In this document: one piece after another, positions 1 to 9,172 of the stretch
Layout of the letters: every line of letters starts with the position of its first letter
Numbering within the stretch: the first letter of the stretch is position 1
DNA from: DZBG01 sp049241565
GTDB taxonomy: Bacteria > Bdellovibrionota > Bacteriovoracia > Bacteriovoracales > Bacteriovoracaceae
Reading direction: 5' to 3'
Assembly (NCBI GenBank): GCA_049241565.1
Contig: JBMLQL010000064.1
Coordinates: forward strand, 13,704 to 77,703
DNA: 64,000 nt
Program-made: the position numbers and the translations under genes
The notes under the pieces: model-generated
What the model saw: only the letters and a program-made list of their open reading frames with translations
Databases searched by the model: none
Told to the model about the DNA's origin: nothing

Positions 1-380
1 TGCAGAGTCAATCTCTCATCATCGTGGTGATGATGATTATCGGGATTGTTGTTCATCGTCGTCGCTCTCTTCATGTAAAAATCATGAGTTCGGTTATTAT
101 TTGGGATATTTTATTGATTCTCCAAGTGGAATTGGGTCGAAAAGCGATCATGAAGGCCTCTCAGGCCATGACCAATCCTGCTCTTTTAAATATTCATGTT
201 TCTATCGCTGTCTCAACAGTTCTGCTTTATATTGTGATGGTTATTACGGGAAGAAAGGTTTTGGCCGGTCAGTCAGAATTATTGCCACAGCATAAACGAA
301 TCGGATACATCACCTTTGTCATGAGATTATTAACTTTTGCAACGAGCTTTTTTGCCGTTGTTCCGGATGAGGCCGTATGA
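1..380 (+). CDS. Multi-pass membrane protein, DUF420-like (5' end cut by window)
   Basis: The reading frame is open from base 3 to the TGA at 378-380 without a stop, so the gene starts outside the window and the GTG at 24 is probably internal. The visible part has about four hydrophobic segments with histidines near membrane edges (one at the start of the third segment, one in a QHKRIG motif before the last). That pattern resembles the DUF420/YozB family of small haem-copper-oxidase-associated membrane proteins, but I cannot confirm it. The last codon overlaps the BolA start (ATGA), so the two are probably co-transcribed. Confidence 0.55.
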   Translation, partial: QSQSLIIVVMMIIGIVVHRRRSLHVKIMSSVIIWDILLILQVELGRKAIMKASQAMTNPALLNIHVSIAVSTVLLYIVMVITGRKVLAGQSELLPQHKRIGYITFVMRLLTFATSFFAVVPDEAV

Positions 381-628
381 GCGGATTTGAATGGTTAGAA
401 GACTTAATTAAAAAAGAAATTCCTGATGCCCATATTGAAGTCACGGATCTCACTGGAACCAGAGACCATCTTGGTATCCTCGTGGCCAGTGATATTTTCA
501 AAGGAAAGCTACTTATAGATCAGCATCAAATTTTGATGAATATTCTTAAGGAAGAACTTAAGCAGCGTATTCATGCAGTCAAACTTCAAACATTAACGAA
601 AGAAAAATTCGAGCAAACCAAAGGATAA
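377..628 (+). CDS. BolA-family protein
   Basis: This 83-residue protein has the BolA/IbaG layout: an N-terminal helix, a strand with Asp-His (H31), the mid-protein histidine in DQHQ (H50) where the family has its RHR helix start, and the C-terminal IHAVKLQT strand (H66). BolA proteins bind CGFS monothiol glutaredoxins through a shared [2Fe-2S] cluster and act in iron sensing and cluster delivery. The next gene, three bases downstream, is exactly such a glutaredoxin, so the pair probably forms the BolA-Grx complex. The start overlaps the previous stop by four bases (ATGA). Confidence 0.9.
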   Translation: MSGFEWLEDLIKKEIPDAHIEVTDLTGTRDHLGILVASDIFKGKLLIDQHQILMNILKEELKQRIHAVKLQTLTKEKFEQTKG

Positions 629-631
629 GTC

Positions 632-1009
632 ATGTCTAATCCATTCAACGTCATCAACAACTCTGTAGAAGAAATTGAAGTCACTAATAAAGAGATTGAG
701 CTTAAAGAACAAATCGAAACTCTTCTAAAATCAGGGACAGTAGTTCTTTTTATGAAAGGAAATGCTGATTTTCCTCAGTGCGGATTCTCTGCCAATTCGG
801 TAGCTATTCTTAAGCACCTTACAGTGCCCTTCAAAACATTTAATATTTTAAACGATCCTGAAATTCGCCAAGGCCTAAAAGAATATTCTAACTGGCCAAC
901 TTATCCACAACTTTATGTGAATGGTAAGCTCATTGGTGGAAACGATATCATCACGGAGATGTATCAATCAGGTGACCTCCAAGAGTATCTTAAAGAAGCT
1001 CTTAAATAG
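632..1009 (+). CDS. grxD: Monothiol glutaredoxin, Grx4/GrxD type (CGFS)
   Basis: The 125-residue product carries the CGFS active site at residues 50-53 inside the family block KGNADFPQCGFS, the WPTYPQ cis-proline segment, and the GGNDI glutathione-binding turn. These are the Grx4 features that hold a glutathione-ligated [2Fe-2S] cluster at a dimer interface or with BolA. An extra 20 or so residues precede the usual family start. They are polar, and no alternative internal start near the domain has a better ribosome site, so I kept the long form. It sits between bolA and a haem-biosynthesis gene, consistent with iron-sulfur and haem metabolism. Confidence 0.92.
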   Translation: MSNPFNVINNSVEEIEVTNKEIELKEQIETLLKSGTVVLFMKGNADFPQCGFSANSVAILKHLTVPFKTFNILNDPEIRQGLKEYSNWPTYPQLYVNGKLIGGNDIITEMYQSGDLQEYLKEALK

Positions 1010-1015
1010 AGAGAT

Positions 1016-2233
1016 ATGAACCAGATCATTGGTAAACTCATTAAAGATAAACCTGTTCACCTTTGGGGAGCAGGAATCTCTGGTCTGGTTCTCGCCTACT
1101 ATCTCAAAAAAGCTGGTTTCCAAGTCTCTCTCTTTGAGAAATCTTCTCAAACTGGTGGGAAGATCGGCACCAAACAAACGGCCTGGGGCCCCATTGAAAC
1201 TGCCGCCAATGCTCTTTTTCTCAGTCCTGATGCTCTGGAACTTATCGACGAGCTTAAGCTCACACCAAAACCATCCGCTTTAAAACTTAAAAGACATCTC
1301 TATTTGAATGGAAAGTTTTGCTCTCCTCTCTCCTTCAAATTAATGGCGAGAGTCATCTTAGGGTGGCGAAAAAAAATACCGCCTCAAGAACACCCTACCG
1401 TTGAAGATTTTCTTCTTCCTTTCTTTAGCCGTGATCTAATTGACCATCTTGTCTCCCCTTCTCTTGGAGGCATTTACGCAACTGAGGCCCGTGGTCTTGA
1501 TATGGAAAGTCTTTTCCCAGAAGAATTTAAGGCCAAGACCTATGGTGAATTTCTTTTAAATATAAAAAAACGTCTTCAGAAGAATCGAGGAATGCGGCTT
1601 AAAGGCTCAGTCAGTTTTGAAGGAGGCATGCAAAAACTAATTGATGCCCTCACTGATTCACTGAAAGAGAATATTCATCTCAATTATCATGAACCATTTA
1701 GACTTCAAGACAATACGATCCTTTGTACCGATGCCCTCGTGGCCAGTGAACTTCTAAGCGGAACTGATTTTTCAAATCCTTTAAAAAAAATTCAGTACGC
1801 TCCTCTTTCTACCACCACTATTTATCTCAGAAAAAAAATAAAAAAACTTGAAAACTCTTTTGGTGTCCTCATCCCGAGAGACCAAGGACTTCACTCTATT
1901 GGAATCCTGAGTAATAAAGATATTTTCCCTTTTAATTATAAAGATCTTTCCAGTTACACCTTCATCTCTCCTGAAATCCACGACCTAGAGGGAAAAATTC
2001 TTTCTGATCTGGAGCTTCTTGCTCCAGAGATAAAACAGAGTGATCGAGTTTTAGTCGAAACTAAACTTTGGCCTGCGGCACTTCCAATTTATAATAAAAA
2101 GAGAAAACTTGCAGTGAATGAACTTCATCAAATTGCCGATAAGCAAGCTGGAGTCATTCTCTTCGGAAATTATGTGGCCGGCATCTCTCTTCGAGAAATG
2201 ATTACTGCCGCTAAAAATTTTGCATCTCAATAA
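1016..2233 (+). CDS. hemY: Protoporphyrinogen oxidase, HemY-type flavoprotein
   Basis: The 405-residue protein opens with an FAD Rossmann motif, GAGISG at 18-23, an acidic residue E41 closing the second strand, and GG at 47-48. It ends with a GNYVAGISLREMI segment that matches the family's C-terminal FAD-binding block. This is the oxygen-dependent protoporphyrinogen IX oxidase type (HemY, also called HemG in some genomes), which makes protoporphyrin IX in haem synthesis. It is somewhat shorter than the usual 450-480 residues. It follows grxD by six bases. A general amine-oxidase or phytoene-desaturase relative is possible, but the C-terminal motif favours HemY. Confidence 0.8.
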   Translation: MNQIIGKLIKDKPVHLWGAGISGLVLAYYLKKAGFQVSLFEKSSQTGGKIGTKQTAWGPIETAANALFLSPDALELIDELKLTPKPSALKLKRHLYLNGKFCSPLSFKLMARVILGWRKKIPPQEHPTVEDFLLPFFSRDLIDHLVSPSLGGIYATEARGLDMESLFPEEFKAKTYGEFLLNIKKRLQKNRGMRLKGSVSFEGGMQKLIDALTDSLKENIHLNYHEPFRLQDNTILCTDALVASELLSGTDFSNPLKKIQYAPLSTTTIYLRKKIKKLENSFGVLIPRDQGLHSIGILSNKDIFPFNYKDLSSYTFISPEIHDLEGKILSDLELLAPEIKQSDRVLVETKLWPAALPIYNKKRKLAVNELHQIADKQAGVILFGNYVAGISLREMITAAKNFASQ

Positions 2234-2242
2234 GAGGTTCCC

Positions 2243-3070
2243 ATGTCTAAAACAACTGATTTTCCTTATCTTCATGGCTTTACAGAAAAAGAGCAAACCC
2301 GTCTTCGTACTCAAGCCGCTTTCGCTGAGCATACTATTTTTCAGAATATCAATTTTAACGATGTGAAAAACATCCTAGAAGTTGGTTGTGGCGTTGGAGC
2401 TCAAACAGAAATCATGCTCAGACGTTTTCCTAAAGTGCACGTCACAGGAATTGATCTCTCCGATCCTCAACTCAAAGCCGCTGAGTCTTATTTGAATACT
2501 GTCCCTTACGCCAAAGGAAGATTTGATCTCAAAAAAATGAGTGCAGACAACCTCTCTTTTGAGGCCGGCAGTTTTGATGGCGCCTATTTATGCTGGGTTC
2601 TAGAGCATGTTCCTGAACCTGCAAGAGTCTTAAGTGAAGTTCGACGTGTTCTTCGACCAGGTGCAGAGATTGTTGTGAACGAAGTAATGAATCACTCTTT
2701 CTTTCTTGATCCGTACTCACCTCATGTTTGGAAATATTGGATGGCCTTTAATGATTATCAATACGATAAGGCCGGTGATCCTTTTGTTGGTGTCAAACTT
2801 GGAAATCTACTCACACAGGTGGGCTATCAAAACGTTCGAACAGAAATTAAAACATGGCATCTAGATAATCGCTCTCCGGCCAAACGCAAAGAGACAATTC
2901 TATTCTGGACAGAATTAATGCTCAGTGCAGCTGAAGCGTTATTAAAAGAAAATTATGTCGATGAAGAAACAGTGAAAAAGACTCAGGAAGAATTACATCA
3001 AGTAGCTAATGATCCGAATGCTGTGTTCTTTTTCTCCTTTATGCAGGCGAAAGCGTCTGTTTTTTACTGA
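2243..3070 (+). CDS. Class I SAM-dependent methyltransferase
   Basis: This 275-residue protein has motif I (ILEVGCGVGAQ, about residues 44-54), an acidic strand end in TGIDLSDPQ, a motif II-like segment with Asp-Gly-Ala-Tyr, and the WVLEHVPEPARVLSEVRRVLRPG block of small-molecule methyltransferases of the UbiE/Methyltransf_11 kind. The substrate cannot be read from sequence. It ends the + strand run that starts with bolA, ten bases after the haem gene, so a link to haem or quinone metabolism is possible but unproven. Confidence 0.8.
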   Translation: MSKTTDFPYLHGFTEKEQTRLRTQAAFAEHTIFQNINFNDVKNILEVGCGVGAQTEIMLRRFPKVHVTGIDLSDPQLKAAESYLNTVPYAKGRFDLKKMSADNLSFEAGSFDGAYLCWVLEHVPEPARVLSEVRRVLRPGAEIVVNEVMNHSFFLDPYSPHVWKYWMAFNDYQYDKAGDPFVGVKLGNLLTQVGYQNVRTEIKTWHLDNRSPAKRKETILFWTELMLSAAEALLKENYVDEETVKKTQEELHQVANDPNAVFFFSFMQAKASVFY

Positions 3071-3090
3071 TCTTTATATAGATGAGCTGA

Positions 3091-4776
3091 CTAGTTTAGC
3101 TCTTCATCATGAATAAGATCAGAAAGTTTCATCAGAGCATTCATTCTTCCGTTACCGTCTGAGATAAATTCTACTTTCTCAAGACCAAGGCCTTTAAGTT
3201 CTGGGTAACGAAGATCAAGAATATCTTTTCCTCTCATTGGATTAAGTTGCTTGCGAATTGTGTTCATCACTTTCTTTTTAAGACGTGGAACATTTTGGAT
3301 TGTACTGATGAGCCCAACTTCTGGACGACCTTTTAAAAGCGTATCGTTAGAAGTATCAGCATCATTAAGATGAATGATGATGACTGGTAATCCTTCATGC
3401 TTCTCTACGCGAACTGAAACTTTAAGAACTAGTGGGAAGTTGATATTTTTAGCACCGATAATGAATCCTTCTACTTTACTTGGTCTGTAAACCACATCCA
3501 TATAAAGCGTCCCGGCACTACCACGCTCATCAAGTCTCATGAATACTTTTTTAGGTCCTAGAGTCACACCGGCTTCTTTGAGCATTGAATCCCAGAGCCC
3601 TGCATCGTATGTGGCCACTAGAAGCTTATTCACATAATCTTCAGAAACACTGGCAACGATATTTGTATCACCCTGGCCCATGATATCTTTCATCTCTAGA
3701 ATAGATTGCCCATGAAGTCTTTTATTAAGACGAGTCAGAGTCTCTTTTGTTTTCTTTTGGTGAACACAGGCTTTCTTGTTTTTCTCGAAATTCTCTTTTG
3801 TACAAAAATCTCCGGGGAGATTGATTTCGACATTGTTAAGGTCAAGTGTGCTGGTAATATCATCAATTTTAATCTGACTTGAAATAATTGGATTATTGAT
3901 CCAATACTCTTTATTAATTTTTACTTTTTCAGCAGCTTTAAGAATTGTTTCAGCTCCACCCTTTTTAAAAGATTCTGCTGTCTGAGCAAAAAGAAGCGTT
4001 TTAAGCTGAGTTTCGCGAGAACGTATAAGAGTCTCTACTTTTTTAACAGGAATCTGAAGAGTTTTATTACCGATTCGAACTGCAAGATCAGGAATGATAA
4101 TATCTTCAAAGGTTAGTGAAACCTTGTCGCGATTTTTATCTAAGAATTCACCAAGGTCTTTGAAAGATGATTCCATAATTTTAAAAGAAAAATTCTCTGA
4201 ATCTTCTTTGATTTTGATCGCGGCAAAGAATCCAAGAAAGTCTTTATCTTCTGCAATAATATGAGGTTTGATAATTTCGATTCTCACCACTGGAATTCCC
4301 TGCCCACCTTTCCCAGGAATTTCTAAAGAAAGAACAAGTTTATCTGCCTTCACATCAACTTTTGACGCTAAGAAATCCGAAGCAATGACAAGACCATCTG
4401 CTTCTTTACGAGTGGTCTTAAGCCCCATCTTGAATTGCTCTACATCATATGAAAGACCTTCAATAGAAACTTTTGTTGTCCCTTGGATAAGATTGAGTCC
4501 AATCACGTTTCCAATATCATTAATAAGAATTTTTGAGTCTTTGCTTAAATAGTCTGAAACCACCAAATCAGAAATCTCAATGGGAGCATCAAGTTTATTT
4601 TTAAACGGATCTTCATGGCCAAAGTTTTTTAGAAGGCGTCTGACTTTAAGAACGAGCAACTGACTCCAGTCATGATCGAGTGTAGAATCCACAAGAATGT
4701 CAGGTGACTGAAATTTCGCCTGAGAAACCATAGGGAGAGAAAGAATCAGAATAAGAGCAAGTATCAACTTTTTCAT
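3091..4776 (-). CDS. Secreted protein of unknown function, paralogue of upstream gene
   Basis: This 561-residue protein has a clear signal peptide (MKKLILALILILSLPMVSQA, then mature sequence) and no membrane segment afterwards. The mature part is rich in alternating hydrophobic-polar strands. It contains a block FEDIIIPDLAVRIGNKTLQI followed by a helix, which lines up with FGDVIVPPIYISINNQETEL in the neighbouring protein. A later ASVSEDYVNKLLVATYDAGLW segment matches LAISEPVLNAAFDLASQNKLF there. The two are therefore probably tandem diverged paralogues. The S-E-x-x-N-x-L-L pattern is reminiscent of BPI/TULIP lipid-binding domains; that is inference only. It lies 11 bases after its neighbour. 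Confidence 0.7.
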   Translation of the reverse strand: MKKLILALILILSLPMVSQAKFQSPDILVDSTLDHDWSQLLVLKVRRLLKNFGHEDPFKNKLDAPIEISDLVVSDYLSKDSKILINDIGNVIGLNLIQGTTKVSIEGLSYDVEQFKMGLKTTRKEADGLVIASDFLASKVDVKADKLVLSLEIPGKGGQGIPVVRIEIIKPHIIAEDKDFLGFFAAIKIKEDSENFSFKIMESSFKDLGEFLDKNRDKVSLTFEDIIIPDLAVRIGNKTLQIPVKKVETLIRSRETQLKTLLFAQTAESFKKGGAETILKAAEKVKINKEYWINNPIISSQIKIDDITSTLDLNNVEINLPGDFCTKENFEKNKKACVHQKKTKETLTRLNKRLHGQSILEMKDIMGQGDTNIVASVSEDYVNKLLVATYDAGLWDSMLKEAGVTLGPKKVFMRLDERGSAGTLYMDVVYRPSKVEGFIIGAKNINFPLVLKVSVRVEKHEGLPVIIIHLNDADTSNDTLLKGRPEVGLISTIQNVPRLKKKVMNTIRKQLNPMRGKDILDLRYPELKGLGLEKVEFISDGNGRMNALMKLSDLIHDEELN

Positions 4777-4787
4777 GGATTTCCCTG

Positions 4788-6641
4788 CTATTTTCTAACG
4801 TTTAGTTGATCAAAATTGATATCGTTAATATTGACACCTAAAATCAAATAACCTGAATCCCAAACAGTAAGTATCTTTGGAACAAATTGAACACCTGACT
4901 GGTTAAGGAAAGATGAAAGATCAATAACATAATCTTTATCAACTGAGTCTTTAAAGGCATCTTTAAGTTGTGAGATCACAGCATCACGAACAACTTCTGT
5001 GGCCTTTGGAACGTTTGTGGCATAATTATAATTGTTTTTAAGGATGTTATTTGAAGCAAATGGTGAATTCACTCTCGCCTTAAGCACAAGATTTTTTGCT
5101 CTGTCATAACTAAGCTTAGGCACGATTTCTAATTGAAGTGGGAAATAGATAATTGAGTTATTATTATTTCTCTCAAGCCAAGCACCAATTTTATTTTTGA
5201 TCCACGCCATTGTTCCATTAGAGGCCACTTGTTTTAAGTGAACTTCAACATTCGCAATAATATAGATCTTGCTAATGTCTTGGTGATCTTTTGATGAAAA
5301 ATGAACTTTGACATTTTTGATATAAAAGCCTTTTGTCGGTGCATAGCGATCAAAAAGAGCTTGAAATAATTTATTCTGAGACGCGAGATCAAAAGCCGCA
5401 TTTAAAACGGGCTCTGAAATTGCCAGTGTGACATCGCTATGGCGGTATGATGAAAGATCAAGATCTGGAAGTGGTCTGTTACTGTTAGCCACACGGTTCA
5501 CCACTTTCATCGTTTTATTATTTAATGAAAATTCTATATTCCCTGCCATCTCGATATCTTTAGCTGAAGGAGTTGTAACTCCTACCACATCCATTTTTAC
5601 TTTTGCTGAATGAACGACTTTGGCAATTTCTTTTAACACGTCTTTTATAGGATCAGACTTTCCTGGTAGCGTGAGTGGCTGATTATTAAATTGAGGAAGA
5701 TGATAACGTGGGATATGCACGTATGTGTTATCAACAACTGCTCTCGGGTAGAGGTCTTGGTAGTCTAGTTCACGCACACTTGGTGTCGGTCTTTGATAAT
5801 TAAGAACTGTTACACTTGTACGAAGAGACTCTTTCATTAAATATGAGTTTACGAGTTCGGCCATGTCTGAACTCATAAAGTCTGCAGCAAAATCAATAAG
5901 CTCTTGCGCCAAGAAATCCTTACGCTTGATTAGCTCACCTCTTAGACGAGAGGTATCAAGCTCTGTTTCCTGATTGTTAATTGATATATAAATTGGTGGA
6001 ACGATCACATCGCCGAAGCTAATGGCAAGCTTAGGGCCATTTTTCGCTTTAAGATTCGTTGTAATACCTAAAAGCTGAACTTTAGCGATATCATCCTTAG
6101 TCTTTACTCTGAATATCGCATTCAGACGGACAATTCCTTTAAGACCGATATTAAGATTTTTAATCGTGGCCTTCAGTCCTGAACCACAACGCTTGGTCTT
6201 TGTTTTTGTCTCACAAAGAGAAAGATTGGCCGAGCTTACACTTAGTGTAGGAACATTAACTGAGACTTGAACATCAAACCCGTCTTTACTTTGTTTAACG
6301 ATTTTTGAGTTCACTGACTTCTCGTCAACTTTTCCTTTAATCACAATAGGTGCTGCTTCTAGATAAAAAAGAAGATCTTTTTTAAGATTAAGATTTGAGA
6401 TTTCATTCAAAAGAGGAACAATAGGGTTGGCCAAAAGATCTTTCGCCTTAATTTTAAAGGTATAAAGGTCTTTAGGGATCGAATAAGAAGTTCCCTTCTT
6501 TCCCCCGGATCCGTATTTAACGGCCATCTCCATGGTCTTTACTAGGCCTTTATCAGACACTCGAACAGCCAGCTGCTCTTGCGCTAGCAATTGAAATGAA
6601 CCAAATAAAAGCGTAATCGTGAGCATTGCCCTAGACATCAT
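4788..6641 (-). CDS. Secreted protein of unknown function, paralogue of downstream gene
   Basis: I place the start at the ATG at 6641, giving 617 residues. It follows a GGGAGA ribosome site and directly begins a signal peptide (MMSRAMLTITLLFGSFQLLA). The longer frame back to 6764 has no such signal and runs almost into the divergent gene. The mature protein is beta-strand rich, with a CETKTKTKRCG loop that could form a disulfide. It shares the FGDVIVPP and LAISEPVLN blocks with the following gene. It is probably periplasmic or exported. Function is unknown; a TULIP-like lipid-binding fold is a guess from the repeated strand-helix pattern. Confidence 0.7.
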   Translation of the reverse strand: MMSRAMLTITLLFGSFQLLAQEQLAVRVSDKGLVKTMEMAVKYGSGGKKGTSYSIPKDLYTFKIKAKDLLANPIVPLLNEISNLNLKKDLLFYLEAAPIVIKGKVDEKSVNSKIVKQSKDGFDVQVSVNVPTLSVSSANLSLCETKTKTKRCGSGLKATIKNLNIGLKGIVRLNAIFRVKTKDDIAKVQLLGITTNLKAKNGPKLAISFGDVIVPPIYISINNQETELDTSRLRGELIKRKDFLAQELIDFAADFMSSDMAELVNSYLMKESLRTSVTVLNYQRPTPSVRELDYQDLYPRAVVDNTYVHIPRYHLPQFNNQPLTLPGKSDPIKDVLKEIAKVVHSAKVKMDVVGVTTPSAKDIEMAGNIEFSLNNKTMKVVNRVANSNRPLPDLDLSSYRHSDVTLAISEPVLNAAFDLASQNKLFQALFDRYAPTKGFYIKNVKVHFSSKDHQDISKIYIIANVEVHLKQVASNGTMAWIKNKIGAWLERNNNNSIIYFPLQLEIVPKLSYDRAKNLVLKARVNSPFASNNILKNNYNYATNVPKATEVVRDAVISQLKDAFKDSVDKDYVIDLSSFLNQSGVQFVPKILTVWDSGYLILGVNINDINFDQLNVRK

Positions 6642-6772
6642 AGTTTCTCCCATTAATAGGGTTTTAAAGTGCAAAAGGGGGGCCAGATCAAGATCAGAGG
6701 TTTCAGGGACCTGGGAATACATGAGCTGTCTAATCTTTTGACGGCCTATGAAAAAAATGTCCAAATTATTGG

Positions 6773-7558
6773 ATGAAAAATAAAATCGTTTGGATCACTG
6801 GAGCTTCCTCTGGAATCGGCCTAGGCCTTTTCCACTACCTTAACCAGCGTGGAATAAAGACTATTATCTCCTCTCGAGACGTTAAAAAACTAGAAGAAAT
6901 CAAGTCCACATCAAAGCATCCTGAATTAGTGGGGGTGGTCTCGGTTGATTTAGAGAAATTTGAGACTCTGGAAAGCTCTACTCAAGCGGCCCTGGCCTTT
7001 TTTGGAAAAATCGATGTACTGATTAATAATGGTGGGATCTCTCAGCGTGATCTGGTGGTGAATACCAGCTTTGAAGTGGATCAGCGCCTGATGAATGTAA
7101 ACTATCTTGGGACAGTTAAACTGACTAAGCACCTACTCCCACATTTTATCAAACAGCGTTCGGGAGATTTTATCACTGTGACCTCACTCGTTGGAAAATT
7201 TGGAACTCCTTACCGCTCAAGTTATTCTGCTTCTAAGCATGCTCTTCACGGGTTTTTTGATAGCCTTCGTGCAGAAGTCTCTGAGAGTGGTATTAAGGTC
7301 ATGCTCGTTTGCCCTGGTTTTATCAAAACAAATATTTCAATCAATGCTCTTACTGGCTCAGGAAAGAAGCTCGGAGAGATGGATGATGCTCAGGCCAATG
7401 GTATGAATGTTGAGATTTTTGCTGAAAAACTTTTTAAGGCCTATGAGGTAGGTAAAGAAGAAGTGTGTATTGGAGGAAAAGAAACCTTTGGTGTCCTTCT
7501 AAAAAGATTTGCTCCAACTTATTTCTCGAAGATGATTGCGAAGGCAAAAGTGAGATGA
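6773..7558 (+). CDS. Short-chain dehydrogenase/reductase
   Basis: This is a classical SDR of 261 residues: cofactor motif TGASSGIG (residues 9-16), NNGG at 86-89, catalytic Ser138, Tyr151 and Lys155 (YSASK). The arginine after the second strand (SSRDVKKL) points to NADP(H). The C-terminal region resembles the DHRS7-type group, but the substrate is unknown. No ribosome binding site precedes the ATG, yet the conserved first strand (KIVWITGA) starts at residue 4, so the start is secure. The mRNA may be leaderless or nearly so. It ends one base before the convergent holA stop. Confidence 0.88.
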   Translation: MKNKIVWITGASSGIGLGLFHYLNQRGIKTIISSRDVKKLEEIKSTSKHPELVGVVSVDLEKFETLESSTQAALAFFGKIDVLINNGGISQRDLVVNTSFEVDQRLMNVNYLGTVKLTKHLLPHFIKQRSGDFITVTSLVGKFGTPYRSSYSASKHALHGFFDSLRAEVSESGIKVMLVCPGFIKTNISINALTGSGKKLGEMDDAQANGMNVEIFAEKLFKAYEVGKEEVCIGGKETFGVLLKRFAPTYFSKMIAKAKVR

Positions 7559-8518
7559 TTATTTATTCTCAAAAGCGTAGAGATAGCTTTGTTTGATCTG
7601 ATTCATCAAAGCATCATCTTTTTTCTTCGCAAGAATTTCCCATTGATTGAAGCGGCCAATCCACTTAAAAAGATCATCCTGCTTCCAAATTTTGGCCGCA
7701 GACATAATGTCTTTATCGTAATTGCTGAGTCGGGCCTTCCCTGCGAGATAACCAGTATCAGCAATTTTCACTAAATGAGACTGCATAAATCCAAAGAAAA
7801 ATCTCAATCGATCAAATTCGAGATTGAGCTCTAAAATTTTCTCGAAGAATTCAACAAGCTTCTTTTTTCCAAAAATCTGTGCCAGAAGAAATTGATCTAA
7901 TCTCTCACGGCTCACGATCTCTTGGGTCTCTTTTAACGAGATCTCTTTATGGTCAGGAAAACTGATCTTGATGGATTGAGCGGCTTGATAAAGAATATCA
8001 AAATTGCCTTCAAGAGACTCAAGAAGATATTGCTTACTTTCAAAACTCAGTGGGATTTTAAAATAGAAACAAATAAAATCTAAAAGCTTTTGTGTTTCCC
8101 AAAATCTTGGCGGCTCCACTTGGCAATGATTAAGATTTCCCTTCTTTACAAGTTTTTTTAGTCCTGCTGAATCTTGATCGAAACAAAGAACAACAAGACG
8201 TCCACCTAAATCAAAATTCTCAGAGAGCATATAATCAATCGAAGCTGCAGGAATAGTCTCCGGGCGATGAATGATATAACTCTCACCCGGACCAAAAAGA
8301 CTGAGTCCTTGAAACTCAGTTTCCAGCCAATCCACAGTAAGGTCTTCACCAACTTTATGTAGAAATTTTTTATTATCTGTATGTGAGAGAAGAGTATCTT
8401 TAACAATGCGCAAACTTTGCGAATCAAAAGTTTGAAGAATAAAAAGTCCTTCAGCTTCTTGCCAAGTATTAAGAGGATAAGAATTAAAGAAATCCCAAAT
8501 CTGCCATTTAGAATGCAT
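7559..8518 (-). CDS. holA: DNA polymerase III delta subunit-like protein
   Basis: This 319-residue protein has a divergent delta-subunit pattern: an early LFILQTFD strand, a middle RLVVLCFDQDSAGLKKLVKKG segment typical of the clamp-loader delta N-terminal domain, and an all-helical C-terminal half. It starts inside the 3' end of an LptE-like gene (11-base overlap). The lptE-holA pairing is widely conserved in proteobacteria and is the strongest support. Delta opens the beta clamp during loading. Sequence similarity visible by eye is weak, as is normal for delta. Confidence 0.7.
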   Translation of the reverse strand: MHSKWQIWDFFNSYPLNTWQEAEGLFILQTFDSQSLRIVKDTLLSHTDNKKFLHKVGEDLTVDWLETEFQGLSLFGPGESYIIHRPETIPAASIDYMLSENFDLGGRLVVLCFDQDSAGLKKLVKKGNLNHCQVEPPRFWETQKLLDFICFYFKIPLSFESKQYLLESLEGNFDILYQAAQSIKISFPDHKEISLKETQEIVSRERLDQFLLAQIFGKKKLVEFFEKILELNLEFDRLRFFFGFMQSHLVKIADTGYLAGKARLSNYDKDIMSAAKIWKQDDLFKWIGRFNQWEILAKKKDDALMNQIKQSYLYAFENK

Positions 8519-9161
8519 ACATGATCATCTCTTTCACTGACTGGGCCACTTGTTCGGCCATGACTTTCACTGATTTTTTCAAAGCACCTTTATTTTGTGT
8601 TCCAATCACTTTTACCGCTTCTTCATCGAAAATTTCACGGTTATAAGAACTCTCTACCGGGATGAGCTCATTAAAAATAATTCGATCATTGGTTTGGGCC
8701 ATTTCTCCCAGACCTGAGCGAAGTAATTCAAGCTCATCTTCTGATGGGCGCTTGATCACAATAATTTGTAAATAAAGCTGAACGCTGGTTGTTCCTGGAA
8801 TATAAAATTCCTTTCTCTTGTCCCCTATGGCCTTAGGAGCTGAATCTTGCGCTACACGTAAGTTTTGTGCTCTCAGAGTCTCTCTTAGCTTTTCAGGAGA
8901 TTTCACGATCCCGAGCATGACCGCGTCAGTACTATTGTCAAAACCACTTTTCACCTTAAGTGAGGGAAAACTCATCATCATGGCGTAAACTTCACGAGAA
9001 AATTCAGCACCAACATGAGGTAAAGTAGAATAATTGTAAAACGTGGGAATAGAGACAGACTGAATCCCATACTGTGATAACGGATTATCATGCTGGGAAA
9101 AGCGATAACCGGCACATGAACTGAGGCAAAAACAGAGTAGAATTAGGTAAAACTTTGTCAT
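8508..9161 (-). CDS. lptE: LptE-like LPS-assembly lipoprotein
   Basis: The 217-residue product has a lipoprotein signal peptide with lipobox LSSC and lipidated Cys16, followed immediately by GYRF. That is the classic LptE beginning; a VSIPTFYNYSTLPHVGAEFSREV block follows as in the family. LptE plugs the LptD barrel in the outer membrane and helps LPS reach the surface. It overlaps holA downstream. Its ATG lies 11 bases from the ATG of the divergent DciA-like gene, and no Shine-Dalgarno sequence is visible, but only this start gives the signal peptide. Confidence 0.82.
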   Translation of the reverse strand: MTKFYLILLCFCLSSCAGYRFSQHDNPLSQYGIQSVSIPTFYNYSTLPHVGAEFSREVYAMMMSFPSLKVKSGFDNSTDAVMLGIVKSPEKLRETLRAQNLRVAQDSAPKAIGDKRKEFYIPGTTSVQLYLQIIVIKRPSEDELELLRSGLGEMAQTNDRIIFNELIPVESSYNREIFDEEAVKVIGTQNKGALKKSVKVMAEQVAQSVKEMIMYAF

Positions 9162-9172
9162 AAATTAGGTAT

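Noticed and set aside
6738..6766. Promoter before the SDR gene (TTGACG with a -10 near 6761)
   Set aside because: The -35 is good but no acceptable -10 lies at 16-18 bases.
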